From Devosia beringensis (GTDB lineage: Bacteria; Pseudomonadota; Alphaproteobacteria; Rhizobiales; Devosiaceae), in assembly GCF_014926585.1 (NCBI RefSeq), contig NZ_CP045422.1, positions 1,218,501 to 1,282,500 on the forward strand: DNA of 64,000 nucleotides, read 5' to 3'. Position 1 is the first letter of the stretch. Each line of letters opens with the position of its first letter. Positions 41,045 to 50,602 of the stretch are shown here, piece after piece. The notes beneath the pieces are model-generated. The model had not been told where the DNA came from, did no database searches, and saw nothing but the letters and a program-made list of their open reading frames with translations. The position numbers and the translations under genes were made by a program.

Positions 41045-42484
41045 CTACACGCCCTGGTTTTTCACCAGCAGGGTGTTGGGCAGCGCCAGATCAAAGCGGG
41101 TACCGACGGGCTGATCGACGAAGCTGAGCTGGCCGCCATGGGCGTCGGCGATCTCGCGGGCAATGGCCAGGCCCAGGCCGGTGCCACCGGCACGGGCCGA
41201 GCCCTCGAAGGCGACAAACAGGTTATCGCGGGCGCGCGGCGGCAGGCCGGGGCCGTTATCGGCAACCGACAGGGTAATGCCCTGGGGACCGGTGAGGAGC
41301 GAAACCGACACCGTCGGCGCCTCGACCTTGCCGGCGGCCGCCTCGAGGGCCTCGCGGGCGTTCTTGAGCAGGTTGAGCAGGACGCGGCCGAGCTGGCCCG
41401 CATCGACCCGGAGCGTGAGACTGTCGGGGATGGCATTGGTGAAGGTGATGGCAGGATGACCGGAGAGGCGCGCGTCAAAGGCCGCCTCCTCGACCAGCGG
41501 CCTGATGGCGGTGGGCGCCAGCACCGGCGGCACCGAGGTCTCGCGGCCATAGTCGAGCACGGACTGGGCAAAGCCGATGGCGCGGTCGAGCGTGGTGACA
41601 AGGCGCGGCGCCAGGCGCTGCACCTTGGGATCGTCGAGCGTGGCCACCTGATCGGACAGCAATTGCGCCGAGGTCAGGGTATTGCGCAGGTCATGATTGA
41701 TCTTGGCAACGGCCAGGCCCAGATCGGCCAGGTGGCGGCGCTGGCGCAGCAGGGTGAAAATGTCGGTTTCCATGGCCGCCAGCTCGCGCTCGGCAATGCC
41801 GATCTCGTCGCGCCGGGCCGAGGGGGTGATGATCAGGCTGCCATTTTCGGGGGCCTGGCGGAAGGCCAGCATGTTTTCGGTCAGGCGCCGGACCGGATGG
41901 ATGAAAAGGTAGCTGGCCAGCAGATAGAGCGCCAGGGCGGTCAGAATCGCCAGGGCCAGCGAGATGCCGACGACCTGGCCGGAATAGTCGAGCAGTTCCT
42001 GGCGCAGCGGCCGCTCGGGCAGGAGGATTTCCACCATGGTCTGGTCGAGATCGCCAGGCCCGATAATGCGCAGGGTGCGGCCGGGGCCGGCCAAAAGGGT
42101 ATCGACGGCCCCCATGATCAGGGTGGGCAGGTCGCGCTGGCGCATGTCGGCGGTGACCACGATATCGGGCGTCACCGGATCGGCCAGCTCGATGAGCTGA
42201 CTCTGGCCCTCGCGGCGATAGACGATGGCATAGGCCCCCGCCGAGGTCAGCAGCCGGTCGGTCAGGCTGCGCGGCAGGGCCATGACATCGGGCACGGCGT
42301 CGAGCACGCGGGCGCCCACGACGCCGACGCGCAGGCGGTCATCGAGCCAGTTGGCGCGGAAATTGGCCAGCGAGGGCAGATAGACGACGATTTCGACCAG
42401 AAGTATCACCGCGCTGATGGTGGCGATGAGCTTGATCGAGAGGCCGGCAAAGCGGCTGGGCAAGGCGCTGCGGAGAGGTGTCAT
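41045..42484 (-). CDS. Sensor histidine kinase
   Basis: 479 residues from ATG 42484 (MTPLRSALPSRF); the longer frame to 42568 overlaps the neighbouring flavoprotein gene. An N-terminal membrane helix (LIATISAVILLVEIVVYL), a ~150-residue periplasmic domain, a second helix (GISLALAILTALALYLLASYLF), a HAMP segment, the H-box (VAKINHDLRNTLTSAQLL) and the ATPase boxes (LLNLLKNAREAL, VADNGPGLPP, GGTGLGLAIAREI) follow in order. No response regulator lies beside it, so its partner is elsewhere. It is probably co-transcribed with the flavoprotein upstream. The signal is unknown. Confidence 0.92.
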   Translation of the reverse strand: MTPLRSALPSRFAGLSIKLIATISAVILLVEIVVYLPSLANFRANWLDDRLRVGVVGARVLDAVPDVMALPRSLTDRLLTSAGAYAIVYRREGQSQLIELADPVTPDIVVTADMRQRDLPTLIMGAVDTLLAGPGRTLRIIGPGDLDQTMVEILLPERPLRQELLDYSGQVVGISLALAILTALALYLLASYLFIHPVRRLTENMLAFRQAPENGSLIITPSARRDEIGIAERELAAMETDIFTLLRQRRHLADLGLAVAKINHDLRNTLTSAQLLSDQVATLDDPKVQRLAPRLVTTLDRAIGFAQSVLDYGRETSVPPVLAPTAIRPLVEEAAFDARLSGHPAITFTNAIPDSLTLRVDAGQLGRVLLNLLKNAREALEAAAGKVEAPTVSVSLLTGPQGITLSVADNGPGLPPRARDNLFVAFEGSARAGGTGLGLAIAREIADAHGGQLSFVDQPVGTRFDLALPNTLLVKNQGV

Positions 42485-42537
42485 TGCGCGCACTATAAGC
42501 CAACGCGAGCACGGCGTAAGCCCCTGCGGCACGCATC

Positions 42538-43968
42538 TCAGGGCAGCAGGCGGCGCAGGACGGCCCACCGTCGGGCCCAGGCCGAGGGGGGATGGAGGGC
42601 CCGGTATTGCCGGCCGAGATCGACCAGCAATGCCGCGAGGCTAGCCGGGGGCAGCAGCAGATCGGCCAGGTCCGCCGCGCCGAGGTCGCGATCGATGGCC
42701 AAAGCCAGCATGGCGGCCAGCTCGGCGGCGCCATCGCCCAGTATGGTGGTGCCCAGAACTGTGCCATTGGCCGCCACCAGCAGGCTGGCGCCGCCGATCA
42801 GCCTGCCCGTCGCGCGGGCGGCGTCTGTTTCGCTGGCGCTGGCGCGCAGCAGCAGCTGGCCGGGACGGACCGGCAGCAGCGCCCCTGCCCCGCCGAGCTG
42901 GGCCAGAGCCGGCCTGGTATTGGCCAGGCGCGGCAGGCGCTGCAGGTCAATGCGCCCGGGCGCCGCGCCGCTGGCGCGGGCCAAAACATGGGCGGCCTGA
43001 CGCAAGGCATGGGGCGCGTCGAACACGCCAGCGGCGCCGCCAATGGCGGTGATGCGGGCAGAAGAGGTCTGGCCTTCGGGCGTCACCTGCAGATGATCGG
43101 GACGCTGGCGATCACGCCGGAGCCGGAGCGCGGCGAGCACGGCCGGATCGAGATCGGGCACGCGGCCGGCGGCGACCAGGATATGGGAGACGTCGAGGGT
43201 GGCGAGGCTGCCATCGGCATGGGCCAGAGCAATGCCGGTGCCCTGGCTGCGCGGCAGCACGGCGGTGACCTGGGCCCCCTCAAGAATGTCGACACCCTCC
43301 TCGCGCAGCGCGCGCAGCAGCACGGCCACGGGCTCGGGATCAAAGCCGGGCAGCACGGGGCCCTGCGGCACCAGGGTCACCATGGCGCCGAGCCGGGCAT
43401 AGGCCTGGGCCAGTTCAAAGGCCGCCGCATCGCCGCCGATGACCAGCAGGTGGCTGAGCTTGCGCAGATTGTCCAGGATGGTGTCGGGGGTAAAGAATGG
43501 CACCTGGTCGAGCCCGGGCAGATCGGGCAGGCGCGGCGTGCTGCCGGTGGCCAGCACGAACTGGCCGGCGCGAATGAGACTATCGCCCAGCCGCAGCGTG
43601 CGCGAATCGGCAAATTCGGCCGGGCCGGTCAGCATGGTAATGCCCTGGGCGACCAGATGGGCGGGGGCCGCGGCTGGTGCGGCGGCCTCGGCCAGCGCGG
43701 CGGCCCGCTCGCCGATGGCGCGGAAACCGGGCTTGGGCGCGGCTTTGGCGAGGCCCAAAGCGGCGGCGGAGGCTGCGGCCTGGGCGTGGTTGGCACTGGC
43801 CAGAAAGGCCGCGCGCTGCACGGCGGCGCTGGTGGTCTGGCCGGCAAGCTCGGTGGGCCGCTGCACCAGGATGACATTGAGGCCACGGGCCCGCGCGTCA
43901 ATGGCCAGCATCCGCCCGAGCGCGCCGGCCCCGATAATGCACAGATCGGCTTTGAGGATTTCGGCCAT
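42538..43968 (-). CDS. FAD-dependent pyridine nucleotide-disulfide oxidoreductase-like protein lacking the redox cysteines
   Basis: 476 residues from ATG 43968 (MAEILKADLCIIGAGALG). The FAD-binding GxGxxG, the ATG motif (FVLATGSTPRLP), the second Rossmann fold (HLLVIGGDAAAFELAQAYARLG) and the C-terminal dimerisation region follow the dihydrolipoamide/mercuric reductase plan. The position normally holding CxxxxC reads AGQTTSAAVQRA, so the disulfide relay is absent and ordinary reductase activity is unlikely. It sits just upstream of the sensor kinase, same strand, 53 bases apart. It may sense redox or bind FAD for another purpose. Confidence 0.85.
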   Translation of the reverse strand: MAEILKADLCIIGAGALGRMLAIDARARGLNVILVQRPTELAGQTTSAAVQRAAFLASANHAQAAASAAALGLAKAAPKPGFRAIGERAAALAEAAAPAAAPAHLVAQGITMLTGPAEFADSRTLRLGDSLIRAGQFVLATGSTPRLPDLPGLDQVPFFTPDTILDNLRKLSHLLVIGGDAAAFELAQAYARLGAMVTLVPQGPVLPGFDPEPVAVLLRALREEGVDILEGAQVTAVLPRSQGTGIALAHADGSLATLDVSHILVAAGRVPDLDPAVLAALRLRRDRQRPDHLQVTPEGQTSSARITAIGGAAGVFDAPHALRQAAHVLARASGAAPGRIDLQRLPRLANTRPALAQLGGAGALLPVRPGQLLLRASASETDAARATGRLIGGASLLVAANGTVLGTTILGDGAAELAAMLALAIDRDLGAADLADLLLPPASLAALLVDLGRQYRALHPPSAWARRWAVLRRLLP

Positions 43969-44064
43969 GTCCGCCAGGCATAAAGTGCTAGAGGCTGGAC
44001 TTATGGGGCGCGCCGCACGAGAAAACAACGGGGCATAGGGCGTCAGGAAGTCTCGTCTGGCGCG

Positions 44065-44093
44065 TTGACTTGGGGTCGAGTTTTCCCTATAGA
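44065..44093 (+). promoter_or_regulatory. Promoter of rpmH (sigma-70 type)
   Basis: TTGACT (44065-44070), a 17-base spacer and TATAGA (44088-44093) form a near-consensus promoter about 100 bases before the L34 start. It likely drives rpmH-rnpA-yidC. Confidence 0.65.
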
Positions 44094-44195
44094 CGCCACC
44101 AACCCGCACCGTGGGCGCCCAGCGCTTGATGTGTGTCCGATATTCTTGCTCAAGAGCAGCAATCCAGAGGAACCGCGTCCGCGCGGTTTGATGTC

Positions 44196-44330
44196 ATGAA
44201 GCGTACTTATCAGCCGTCGCAGCTCGTGCGTGCCCGCCGTCACGGTTTCCGTGCCCGCATGGCCACCAAGGACGGCCGTGCCATCATCAACAAGCGCCGT
44301 CGTGACGGTCGCAAGAAGCTCACGGCCTAA
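44196..44330 (+). CDS. rpmH: 50S ribosomal protein L34
   Basis: 44 residues, [20 protein letters not shown] and onward, matching L34 throughout, including the basic tail ([17 protein letters not shown]). An upstream ATG at 44133 gives a 65-residue frame, but the family always starts at MKRTYQPS. The product is a small rRNA-binding protein of the large subunit. rnpA follows after 14 bases, the universal order. Confidence 0.98.
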   Translation: MKRTYQPSQLVRARRHGFRARMATKDGRAIINKRRRDGRKKLTA

Positions 44331-44344
44331 GGCCATCTGGCCGG

Positions 44345-44749
44345 ATGACGGCCATGGCGCCCAAGCCTGATGCCCTGCGTCGGCTGACCAAGCGCTCCCA
44401 GTTTCAAAGGGCTGCCCGGGGCAATCGCGCCGGGCGCTCTGCGTTTGGGCTGCAGGCGATTGCCGCACCCCAGCCGGAAGCAGGCATCGGCTTTACCGTC
44501 ACCAAGAAGACGGGCAATTCTCCCGAACGCAACCGAATTAAACGTCGCCTGCGCGCCGCTGTGACAGCATGTGCGCGTGACTTTGTGCCCGCCCACGATT
44601 ATGTGCTGGTGGGACGGCGCGAAGCGCTGAGCGAACCCTTTGCCAAGCTGGTTGCCGATCTGGGCGCCTTGATCGTGCGCGTGCACGCACCCAGATCGAA
44701 TGAACAGCGCACCTCTTCCGGCCGCGGCCCACGGAAACCAAAACAATGA
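44345..44749 (+). CDS. rnpA: Ribonuclease P protein component
   Basis: 134 residues, slightly long. The signature NSPERNRIKRRLRAAV is the RNR RNA-binding motif; the central FTVTKKTGNS and the HDYVLVGRR strand fit the fold. It assists the RNase P RNA in trimming tRNA 5' ends. The start may be ATG 44354 instead. The stop overlaps the yidC start as ATGA, so there is no yidD between them. The C-terminal basic tail (NEQRTSSGRGPRKPKQ) is typical of alphaproteobacteria. Confidence 0.97.
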   Translation: MTAMAPKPDALRRLTKRSQFQRAARGNRAGRSAFGLQAIAAPQPEAGIGFTVTKKTGNSPERNRIKRRLRAAVTACARDFVPAHDYVLVGRREALSEPFAKLVADLGALIVRVHAPRSNEQRTSSGRGPRKPKQ

Positions 44750-46572
44750 CCGATAATCGCAATGTGATCCTGGCCATCGTGCTCAGCATGATCGTGCTGT
44801 TCGGCTGGCAGTTCTTCATTGCCGGTCCGCAGCTCGAGCGGGCCCAGCAGCAGGCCCAGATTGCCGCCGAGCAGGCCCAGAGCGAGGCCACGCCGGCCGC
44901 AACGGCCGTTGCCGCGGGCACGCCAGGAACCGTAGCCGCCGACGGCACCGTGTTCTACGCCGACCGCGCCGAGGCCATTGGCGCCAGCGAGCGCGTCACC
45001 ATCGACACCCCCGACCTGCACGGCTCGATCAACCTGACCGGCGCGCGTCTCGACGACCTCGAGCTCAAGCAGTATCAGGAGACGGTTGATCCGGACTCCC
45101 CGATCATCACCCTGCTGACCCCCGCGGGCGTGCCGAATGCCTATTTCGCCGAGCAGGGCTTCGTGCCGGCCGCCGGCACCACTGTGGCCGTGCCGGACAG
45201 CAAGAGCGTCTGGACAGTCGAGGGCGGCGCCAGCACGCTGACCGCCACGACCCCGGTAACGCTGCGCTGGGACAATGGCGCGGGCCTGGTGTTCCGCCGG
45301 ACCTTTGCGGTCGATGAATTCTACCTGTTCACCGTCACCCAGTCGGTGACCAATAATGGCAGCGGCGATGTCGCGCTGTTCCCCTATGCCCGCGTCGCCC
45401 GCCACGGCACGCCCAAGGTGGCCAACTTCTTCATCCAGCATGAAGGCCCGCATGGCGTGCTGGGCTCGAACAACATGGTGTCCAAGAAGTACACCGACAT
45501 GCAGAAGGACCAGCAGGTCCGCTTCGACAATACCAGCGGCTGGCTGGGTTTCTCGGACAAGTACTGGGCCACGGCCGTGCTGCCCAAGCCGGCAACGGCG
45601 ATCAATGCGCTGTTCTCGTGGAAGAATACCGGCAGCTATGACGACTACCAGACCAGCTTTGTGGAAACCACGCCGCTGGTGGTGGCCGCCGGCGCAACGG
45701 CGACCCATGAGAGCTACCTGTTTGCCGGCGCCAAGGAAGAATCGGTCATCAACAGCTATCAGCAGTCCTATGGCTTTGACCGGATCGACCTGCTGATCGA
45801 CTGGGGCTGGTTCGGCTTTTTGACCAAGCCGATGTATTACCTGCTGACCTTCCTCAATGGCATTATCGGCAATTTCGGCGTCGCCGTGCTGGCCGTGACC
45901 GTCATCGTCAAGGCGCTGTTCTTCCCGCTGGCCAGCCGCTCCTATGCCTCGATGGCCGCCATGCGCCGCGTGCAGCCTGAAATGAAAGCCATCCAGGAAC
46001 GCTTCAAGGAAGACCGCCCGGCCCAGCAGCAGGCGATGATGGAGCTGTACAAGACCGAAAAGATCAATCCGCTCAGCGGTTGCTGGCCGGTGCTGATCCA
46101 GATTCCGGTTTTCTTTGCGCTCTATACCGTCATCTTCATCAGCCTCGACATGCGCCATGCGCCGTTCTTCGGCTGGATCCAGGATCTGGCGGCGCCAGAT
46201 CCCACCAATATCTTCACCCTGTTCGGCCTGATCCCCTGGGAGCCGACGACGTTGCCGCTGATCGGCAGCTTCCTGCACCTGGGCGTGTGGCCGGTGATCA
46301 TGGGCATCACCATGTGGGTCCAGATGAAGCTGAACCCGCCGCCACCAGATCCGACCCAGGCGATGATCTTCAACTGGATGCCGGTGATCTTCACCTTCAT
46401 GCTGGGCACCTTCCCGGCGGGTCTGGTGATCTACTGGGCCTGGAACAATACGCTGTCGGTAACGCAGCAGTGGTTCATCATGAAGCGCCATGGCGTGGAA
46501 GTGAACCTGATCGGCAACATCCTGGACGCCTTCAAGCGCAAGCCCAAGGCGGACGCGACACCCAAAGCCTGA
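44746..46572 (+). CDS. yidC: Membrane protein insertase YidC
   Basis: 608 residues. One N-terminal membrane helix (VILAIVLSMIVLFGWQFFI) leads to a large periplasmic beta domain (to ~355), then the five-helix insertase core: FGVAVLAVTVIVKALFFPLASRSYASMAAM, INPLSGCWPVLIQIPVFFALYTVIF and the final WMPVIFTFMLGTFPAGLVIYW pair. It inserts inner-membrane proteins alone or with SecYEG. It is translated with rnpA through a 4-base overlap. The cytoplasmic tail is short and basic. Confidence 0.98.
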   Translation: MTDNRNVILAIVLSMIVLFGWQFFIAGPQLERAQQQAQIAAEQAQSEATPAATAVAAGTPGTVAADGTVFYADRAEAIGASERVTIDTPDLHGSINLTGARLDDLELKQYQETVDPDSPIITLLTPAGVPNAYFAEQGFVPAAGTTVAVPDSKSVWTVEGGASTLTATTPVTLRWDNGAGLVFRRTFAVDEFYLFTVTQSVTNNGSGDVALFPYARVARHGTPKVANFFIQHEGPHGVLGSNNMVSKKYTDMQKDQQVRFDNTSGWLGFSDKYWATAVLPKPATAINALFSWKNTGSYDDYQTSFVETTPLVVAAGATATHESYLFAGAKEESVINSYQQSYGFDRIDLLIDWGWFGFLTKPMYYLLTFLNGIIGNFGVAVLAVTVIVKALFFPLASRSYASMAAMRRVQPEMKAIQERFKEDRPAQQQAMMELYKTEKINPLSGCWPVLIQIPVFFALYTVIFISLDMRHAPFFGWIQDLAAPDPTNIFTLFGLIPWEPTTLPLIGSFLHLGVWPVIMGITMWVQMKLNPPPPDPTQAMIFNWMPVIFTFMLGTFPAGLVIYWAWNNTLSVTQQWFIMKRHGVEVNLIGNILDAFKRKPKADATPKA

Positions 46573-46600
46573 TCGCCATCACCGATCAGTCATGCTACAT

Positions 46601-46635
46601 GCCCGCCGGGACCCTCCGGCGGGCACCTTGTTTTT
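46601..46635 (+). terminator. Hairpin after yidC
   Basis: GCCCGCCGG (46601-46609) pairs with CCGGCGGGC (46616-46624), followed by ACCTTGTTTTT. This is probably a terminator for the rpmH-yidC unit or an attenuator before engB, whose ATG is 15 bases past the T run. Confidence 0.65.
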
Positions 46636-46649
46636 GAAGGCCAAGCACG

Positions 46650-47294
46650 ATGACCACTATCGATTACGCCCCCGACATGATCGAACGCGGCCGCCTGCTG
46701 TTCGCCCGGCCGTTCCTGTTCGTCAAAGGCTGCGTCAGCATTGCCGACCTGCCCGAGATGGACCGGGTGGAAATCTCCTTTGCGGGGCGCTCCAATGTGG
46801 GCAAGTCCAGCCTGATCAATGCGCTGGTCGGCATGTCGGGTCTGGCCCGCACCTCCAATACGCCGGGCCGCACGCAGGAGCTCAATATCTTCGAGAGCCA
46901 GAGCGAGAACCTGCGCATCGTTGACATGCCCGGCTATGGCTATGCCCGTGCGCCGGAAGACAAGGTGCGGCAGTGGACCAAGCTGATCCACCGCTATCTG
47001 GTCGGCCGCGCCACGCTGCGCCGCGTCTATGTGCTGGTGGATGGCCGCCACGGCCCCAAGGACACCGACCTGACGGTGATGAACGAGCTCGACCATGCCG
47101 CCGTGAGCTATCAGGTGGTGCTGACCAAGGCCGACAAGCCCAGCAAGGAAGAGCTCGACAAGGTCATCATCGCCACCAAGGCGGCGATCGCCAAGCGGCC
47201 GGCCGCGCATCCCCATGTGATCCTGACCTCATCGGTCAAGGGCGACGGCCTGCGCGAGCTGCGCACCGAAATCGCGATGCTGCTCGAGAGCTAG
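46650..47294 (+). CDS. engB: Ribosome-biogenesis GTP-binding protein EngB (YihA/YsxC)
   Basis: 214 residues. G1 [13 protein letters not shown]3 DMPGYGYA, G4 LTKADK and G5 TSSVKG are all present in order, the EngB subgroup of Era/Obg-like GTPases involved in large-subunit assembly. It follows yidC as in many alphaproteobacteria. Its TAG stop shares the palindrome CTAG with the convergent chemotaxis-receptor stop, so the two genes overlap by four bases. Confidence 0.97.
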   Translation: MTTIDYAPDMIERGRLLFARPFLFVKGCVSIADLPEMDRVEISFAGRSNVGKSSLINALVGMSGLARTSNTPGRTQELNIFESQSENLRIVDMPGYGYARAPEDKVRQWTKLIHRYLVGRATLRRVYVLVDGRHGPKDTDLTVMNELDHAAVSYQVVLTKADKPSKEELDKVIIATKAAIAKRPAAHPHVILTSSVKGDGLRELRTEIAMLLES

Positions 47295-48784
47295 GCTGCC
47301 CGAGAACTGCCCGGCCGGATACTGGCGTCGGCGAGGGTGAAGACGTCGACAATGCGGTCGAGTTCGGCGGCCTGGGCCTCGGTCTGCTCGATGGCCGCAT
47401 TGGTCTCTTCCACCAGCGCCGCATTGTGCTGGGTGATCTCATCCATCTGCCGCACCGCAACGGCCACTTCCTCGATGGCCAAAGCCTGGCTCTGGCTGGC
47501 GTCGGCAATCTCCCCGATCAGCGTGGCGCTCTGGGTCACCGAGCCGTTGAGCGCAACGATGCGCTGGGCAATGTCCATGACCAGCTGCGTGCCGCCGGCC
47601 ACCTCGCCGGCAGAGACATCGATAAGCTGCTTGATCTCGGCCGAGGCACTGGCAGCGGACTGGGCCAGGCGGCGGACTTCCACCGCCACCACGGCAAAGC
47701 CCTTGCCGGCATCGCCGGCCCGGGCGGCTTCCACCGACGCATTGAGCGCCAGCAGATTGGTCTGGAAGGCGATATCGTCGATCAGCCCGATAATGCTGGA
47801 GATCCTGGCCGAGGAGGTGGTGATGGCCGACATGGCGGCGGTGGCCGATTCCATGGCCTTGCCGCTTTCCACCGCGATGGCCGAGGCCGCCGAGACGGCC
47901 TGGTTGGCCTCGCGGGCGCGGCTGGCATTGGCGCCGACAGTGCGCGACAGCTGCTCGATGGTGGCCGAGGTTTCTTCCACCGTCGCCGCCTGGCGGGTGG
48001 TGCGATCGGACAGGTCATTGGCGCCGGCCAGGATCTCGCCGGTGGCGGTCTTGAGGGCGCGCGAGGTCACGCGCAGATCGGTCACCACGCTGGAGAGCTT
48101 TTCGGCCACGGCATTGGTATTGTCGCGCAGCTCGGCAAAGGCACCGGTAAAGGCGCCAGTGACGCGCGCCGTGAGGTCCGCCCGGGCCAGGGCTGACAGC
48201 ACCAGGCCGGTGCCGGTGAGGCCTTTGTCGACGGCCTCGAGCAGCGCATTGACCTCGGTGGCCAGTTGGCCGAGCTCGGCCTGCTCATAGGCGACATCGA
48301 CGCGCCGGCCGAGATCACCTGCCATGACGGCGCGCAGCGTCGCCTGCAGGTCATCGGTCAGCCGGTCGGCCGCCCGCCGGCGCAGGCTGGCTTCGGTCTC
48401 GCGCTGGCGTTCGCTCTGCTGCAGCGCCGCCTGTTCCACCAGCGCGGCGCGGAAGGCCTCCAGCGCATCAAACATGACGGTGAGTTCGTCGCTGACCTTC
48501 TGGGGCGGAATGGCCAGATCGGTGTGGCCGGCGGCCAGTTCGCCGGTCAGGGCCACCAGGGTCCGGAGCCGGCTCGACACCACGCGCTGGAACAGCACGA
48601 AGACCGCCAGACAGCCCGAGGCTGCGGCTGCCCCAGCCAGGACCAGCGGCACGATGACGGCCATATTGTCTTGCGCCAGCAGCTGCATGATCGCCATGCC
48701 GCCAAACACGGCCACCAGGGCCCCGAAACCGAGAAAGGCGGCAACCAGTTTCTGGGTGATGGACAGTTTATCGAGATTGAACAC
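47291..48784 (-). CDS. Methyl-accepting chemotaxis protein without a large sensor domain
   Basis: 497 residues. Two closely spaced membrane helices near the N-terminus ([21 protein letters not shown] and [23 protein letters not shown]) leave almost no periplasmic loop. HAMP-like regions and a classic signalling coiled coil follow: [22 protein letters not shown], then the hairpin tip [21 protein letters not shown]. It would relay to CheA/CheW, possibly sensing membrane or cytoplasmic cues. It ends against engB with a 4-base shared stop region. Confidence 0.93.
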   Translation of the reverse strand: MFNLDKLSITQKLVAAFLGFGALVAVFGGMAIMQLLAQDNMAVIVPLVLAGAAAASGCLAVFVLFQRVVSSRLRTLVALTGELAAGHTDLAIPPQKVSDELTVMFDALEAFRAALVEQAALQQSERQRETEASLRRRAADRLTDDLQATLRAVMAGDLGRRVDVAYEQAELGQLATEVNALLEAVDKGLTGTGLVLSALARADLTARVTGAFTGAFAELRDNTNAVAEKLSSVVTDLRVTSRALKTATGEILAGANDLSDRTTRQAATVEETSATIEQLSRTVGANASRAREANQAVSAASAIAVESGKAMESATAAMSAITTSSARISSIIGLIDDIAFQTNLLALNASVEAARAGDAGKGFAVVAVEVRRLAQSAASASAEIKQLIDVSAGEVAGGTQLVMDIAQRIVALNGSVTQSATLIGEIADASQSQALAIEEVAVAVRQMDEITQHNAALVEETNAAIEQTEAQAAELDRIVDVFTLADASIRPGSSRAA

Positions 48785-48903
48785 GCGAGATTCCTGGCGC
48801 TATGGGCAGACCAGCGCACGATCGCATCAAATCGGTGGGGCGCCGTTGACCTAGATCAAGGCACAGCGCCAAGTTTGCGGCATGGCCGCCGACCGAGCCA
48901 TGC

Positions 48904-49611
48904 TCAGCGTTCCTTGAAGAAGCGCCCAATATAGCCCGCAACGTCAGCGCTGTGCGAGGGCATGGCCACCGAGGAAACGGCCGAATCGACCAGTTCGTCG
49001 GGCGCCTTGCCGCGGCGCAGCTCGGCCAGCGCCACGGTGTAGTCATCGGCAAATTCTGGATGCGGCTGCAGGCTCAGCGCGGCGCCATTGCGATAGGCCA
49101 GTCCGGCATTGGGCGTGAAGTCGGAGGCCAGGATGACCTCGGCCTCGCGCGGCGGGACAAGCACCTGATCCTGATGCGAACAGGCGACCGCCAGCGCCGA
49201 GGGCGCCTGCGGCATGAAGCCGGGCCGGGCCGTGACCTCATAGGTGTGGCGGCCGAGGCCCCAGCCTTTGGGCGACTTGCGCACGTCCCCGCCCAGCGCA
49301 TCGGCCATGATCTGGTGGCCAAAGCAGATGCCGAGCAGCGGGGTGCGCTGCTGATAACCCTTGCGGATGAAATCGCGCAGCGGCTCGAGCCAGGGCAGAT
49401 CGTCATAGACACCCGCGGCCGAGCCGGTGATCACCACGCCTTCAAGGCGTGCCAAGTCTGGAAACGGCTCGCCCTCGGCGACGTTGATCGTCTCGTAGCT
49501 GAAGCCCTGCCCGGTCTGGTCGAACATGGCTTCGAACATCTTGCGATAGGGCACGAAGCGGCTGCGCAGCGGCAGCGGCACTTCGCCGGTCTGGAGAATG
49601 GTGAGTTTCAT
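48904..49611 (-). CDS. Class I glutamine amidotransferase-like protein
   Basis: 235 residues from ATG 49611 (MKLTILQTG). The triad is visible: the nucleophile elbow LLGICFGHQIMADALGG, and ALSLQPHPEF carrying the histidine and following acidic residue. The oxyanion strand VVITGSAAGVYDD fits. It resembles stand-alone GATase1 proteins (GuaA N-domain type, YfeJ-like) that may cut gamma-glutamyl compounds. There is no synthase partner nearby. Confidence 0.9.
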   Translation of the reverse strand: MKLTILQTGEVPLPLRSRFVPYRKMFEAMFDQTGQGFSYETINVAEGEPFPDLARLEGVVITGSAAGVYDDLPWLEPLRDFIRKGYQQRTPLLGICFGHQIMADALGGDVRKSPKGWGLGRHTYEVTARPGFMPQAPSALAVACSHQDQVLVPPREAEVILASDFTPNAGLAYRNGAALSLQPHPEFADDYTVALAELRRGKAPDELVDSAVSSVAMPSHSADVAGYIGRFFKER

Positions 49612-49693
49612 AAGGAGCCATCTGATCGCGGATAGATCCTTAAACGCCTTTGACCGGGCCAAGGCAATGCCTGCCCGGTCAAAGCGGTAGGGA

Positions 49694-49870
49694 CTATTTC
49701 GCGTCGGTGCCAGACGTCTTGTCAGGACGGGTCTTGTCCCCTTCGGGATGCTTGACCTTGGCCTCGCCTGGCGACTGGCCGAATTCGGTGCCGCCCAGGT
49801 GACCGCCACCGCTGGTCTTGTCCACCTTGGCGAGATCGTCGGCGATCTGTTCGTCTATGCTTTTGCTCAT
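49694..49870 (-). CDS. Small hydrophilic conserved-type protein, 58 residues
   Basis: AAGGAGAT lies just before ATG 49870. The sequence (MSKSIDEQIADDLAKVDKTS, then GGGHLGGTEFGQSPGEAK and a lysine/proline/glycine-rich tail) is highly charged and likely disordered. No family name is recalled. It lies between the amidotransferase and msrB on the same strand. The strong ribosome site and clean frame support it as real. Confidence 0.7.
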   Translation of the reverse strand: MSKSIDEQIADDLAKVDKTSGGGHLGGTEFGQSPGEAKVKHPEGDKTRPDKTSGTDAK

Positions 49871-49922
49871 CGGATATCTCCTTTTGCCGAAGGACCAACC
49901 GGTGAGAAAGGCAAATGTTCCG

Positions 49923-50417
49923 TCAGGCGGCGATGAAGTTCAGCGATACGCCATTGATGCAGTAGCGCAGGCCGGTGGGCTCGGGGCCGTCGTCAAAGAC
50001 ATGGCCCTGATGGCCGCCGCAATTGGAGCAGTGCACCTCGGTGCGGGTCATGAACAGGCTATTGTCCTCGGTGGTGCCCACGGCGCCATCGATGAAGGTA
50101 TAAAAGCTCGGCCAGCCGGTGCCGCTGTCATATTTGGTTTCGGAGGCGAACAGGGGCTGGGCGCAGCCGGCGCAGACAAAGGTGCCGGCGCGGTGCTCGT
50201 CATTGAGCGGGGAGGTGAACGGACGTTCGGTGCCCTCGTGGCGCAGCACGTCATAGGCGGCGGGCTCGAGCCTGGCCTGCCACTCGGCGTCGGTCAGCTT
50301 GAAGGGGAAATCGCCCTCGGCCGCCTGGGTTGTCCCCATGGGGCGCAGGCCGACAATGGCGGCGAAGGCAGCGATGGCCGAGCCACCCAGAAGCAGATTG
50401 CGGCGATCGATAGCCAT
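49923..50417 (-). CDS. msrB: Peptide-methionine (R)-S-oxide reductase with Tat-type signal
   Basis: 164 residues from ATG 50417. The N-terminus has a twin-arginine leader (MAIDRRNLLLGGSAIAAFAA), so the enzyme probably acts in the periplasm. The MsrB domain shows both zinc-binding CxxC pairs (FVCAGCAQPLF and VHCSNCGGHQGHVFDD), GTGWPSF and the catalytic cysteine in LRYCINGVSLNF. It repairs oxidised methionine. The neighbouring fasciclin and SigK-type genes suggest an envelope-stress neighbourhood. Confidence 0.93.
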   Translation of the reverse strand: MAIDRRNLLLGGSAIAAFAAIVGLRPMGTTQAAEGDFPFKLTDAEWQARLEPAAYDVLRHEGTERPFTSPLNDEHRAGTFVCAGCAQPLFASETKYDSGTGWPSFYTFIDGAVGTTEDNSLFMTRTEVHCSNCGGHQGHVFDDGPEPTGLRYCINGVSLNFIAA

Positions 50418-50602
50418 GGTCGTTCTCCTTGAGCAGATTGCCCCGCGCCCGGAACCGCAGGAGGGAATGCGGGCGGCGGCGCGGGGCTTGGTTGACGGCC
50501 AGTATAGGGTCCCGGGCAGGGGCATGGCACGTCAAGTTGTGGTGAGAGGCGGCAAACCCGTCGCCTCTCTCAGGGGGCCATTCGCAATGGCCGCCCTTTT
50601 GG

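Noticed and set aside
41033..43000. 655-codon forward frame opposite the kinase and flavoprotein
   Set aside because: Gly/Gln/Arg-rich antisense shadow; both minus-strand genes carry diagnostic motifs.
44331..44749. yidD between rnpA and yidC
   Set aside because: rnpA and yidC overlap by four bases, leaving no room.
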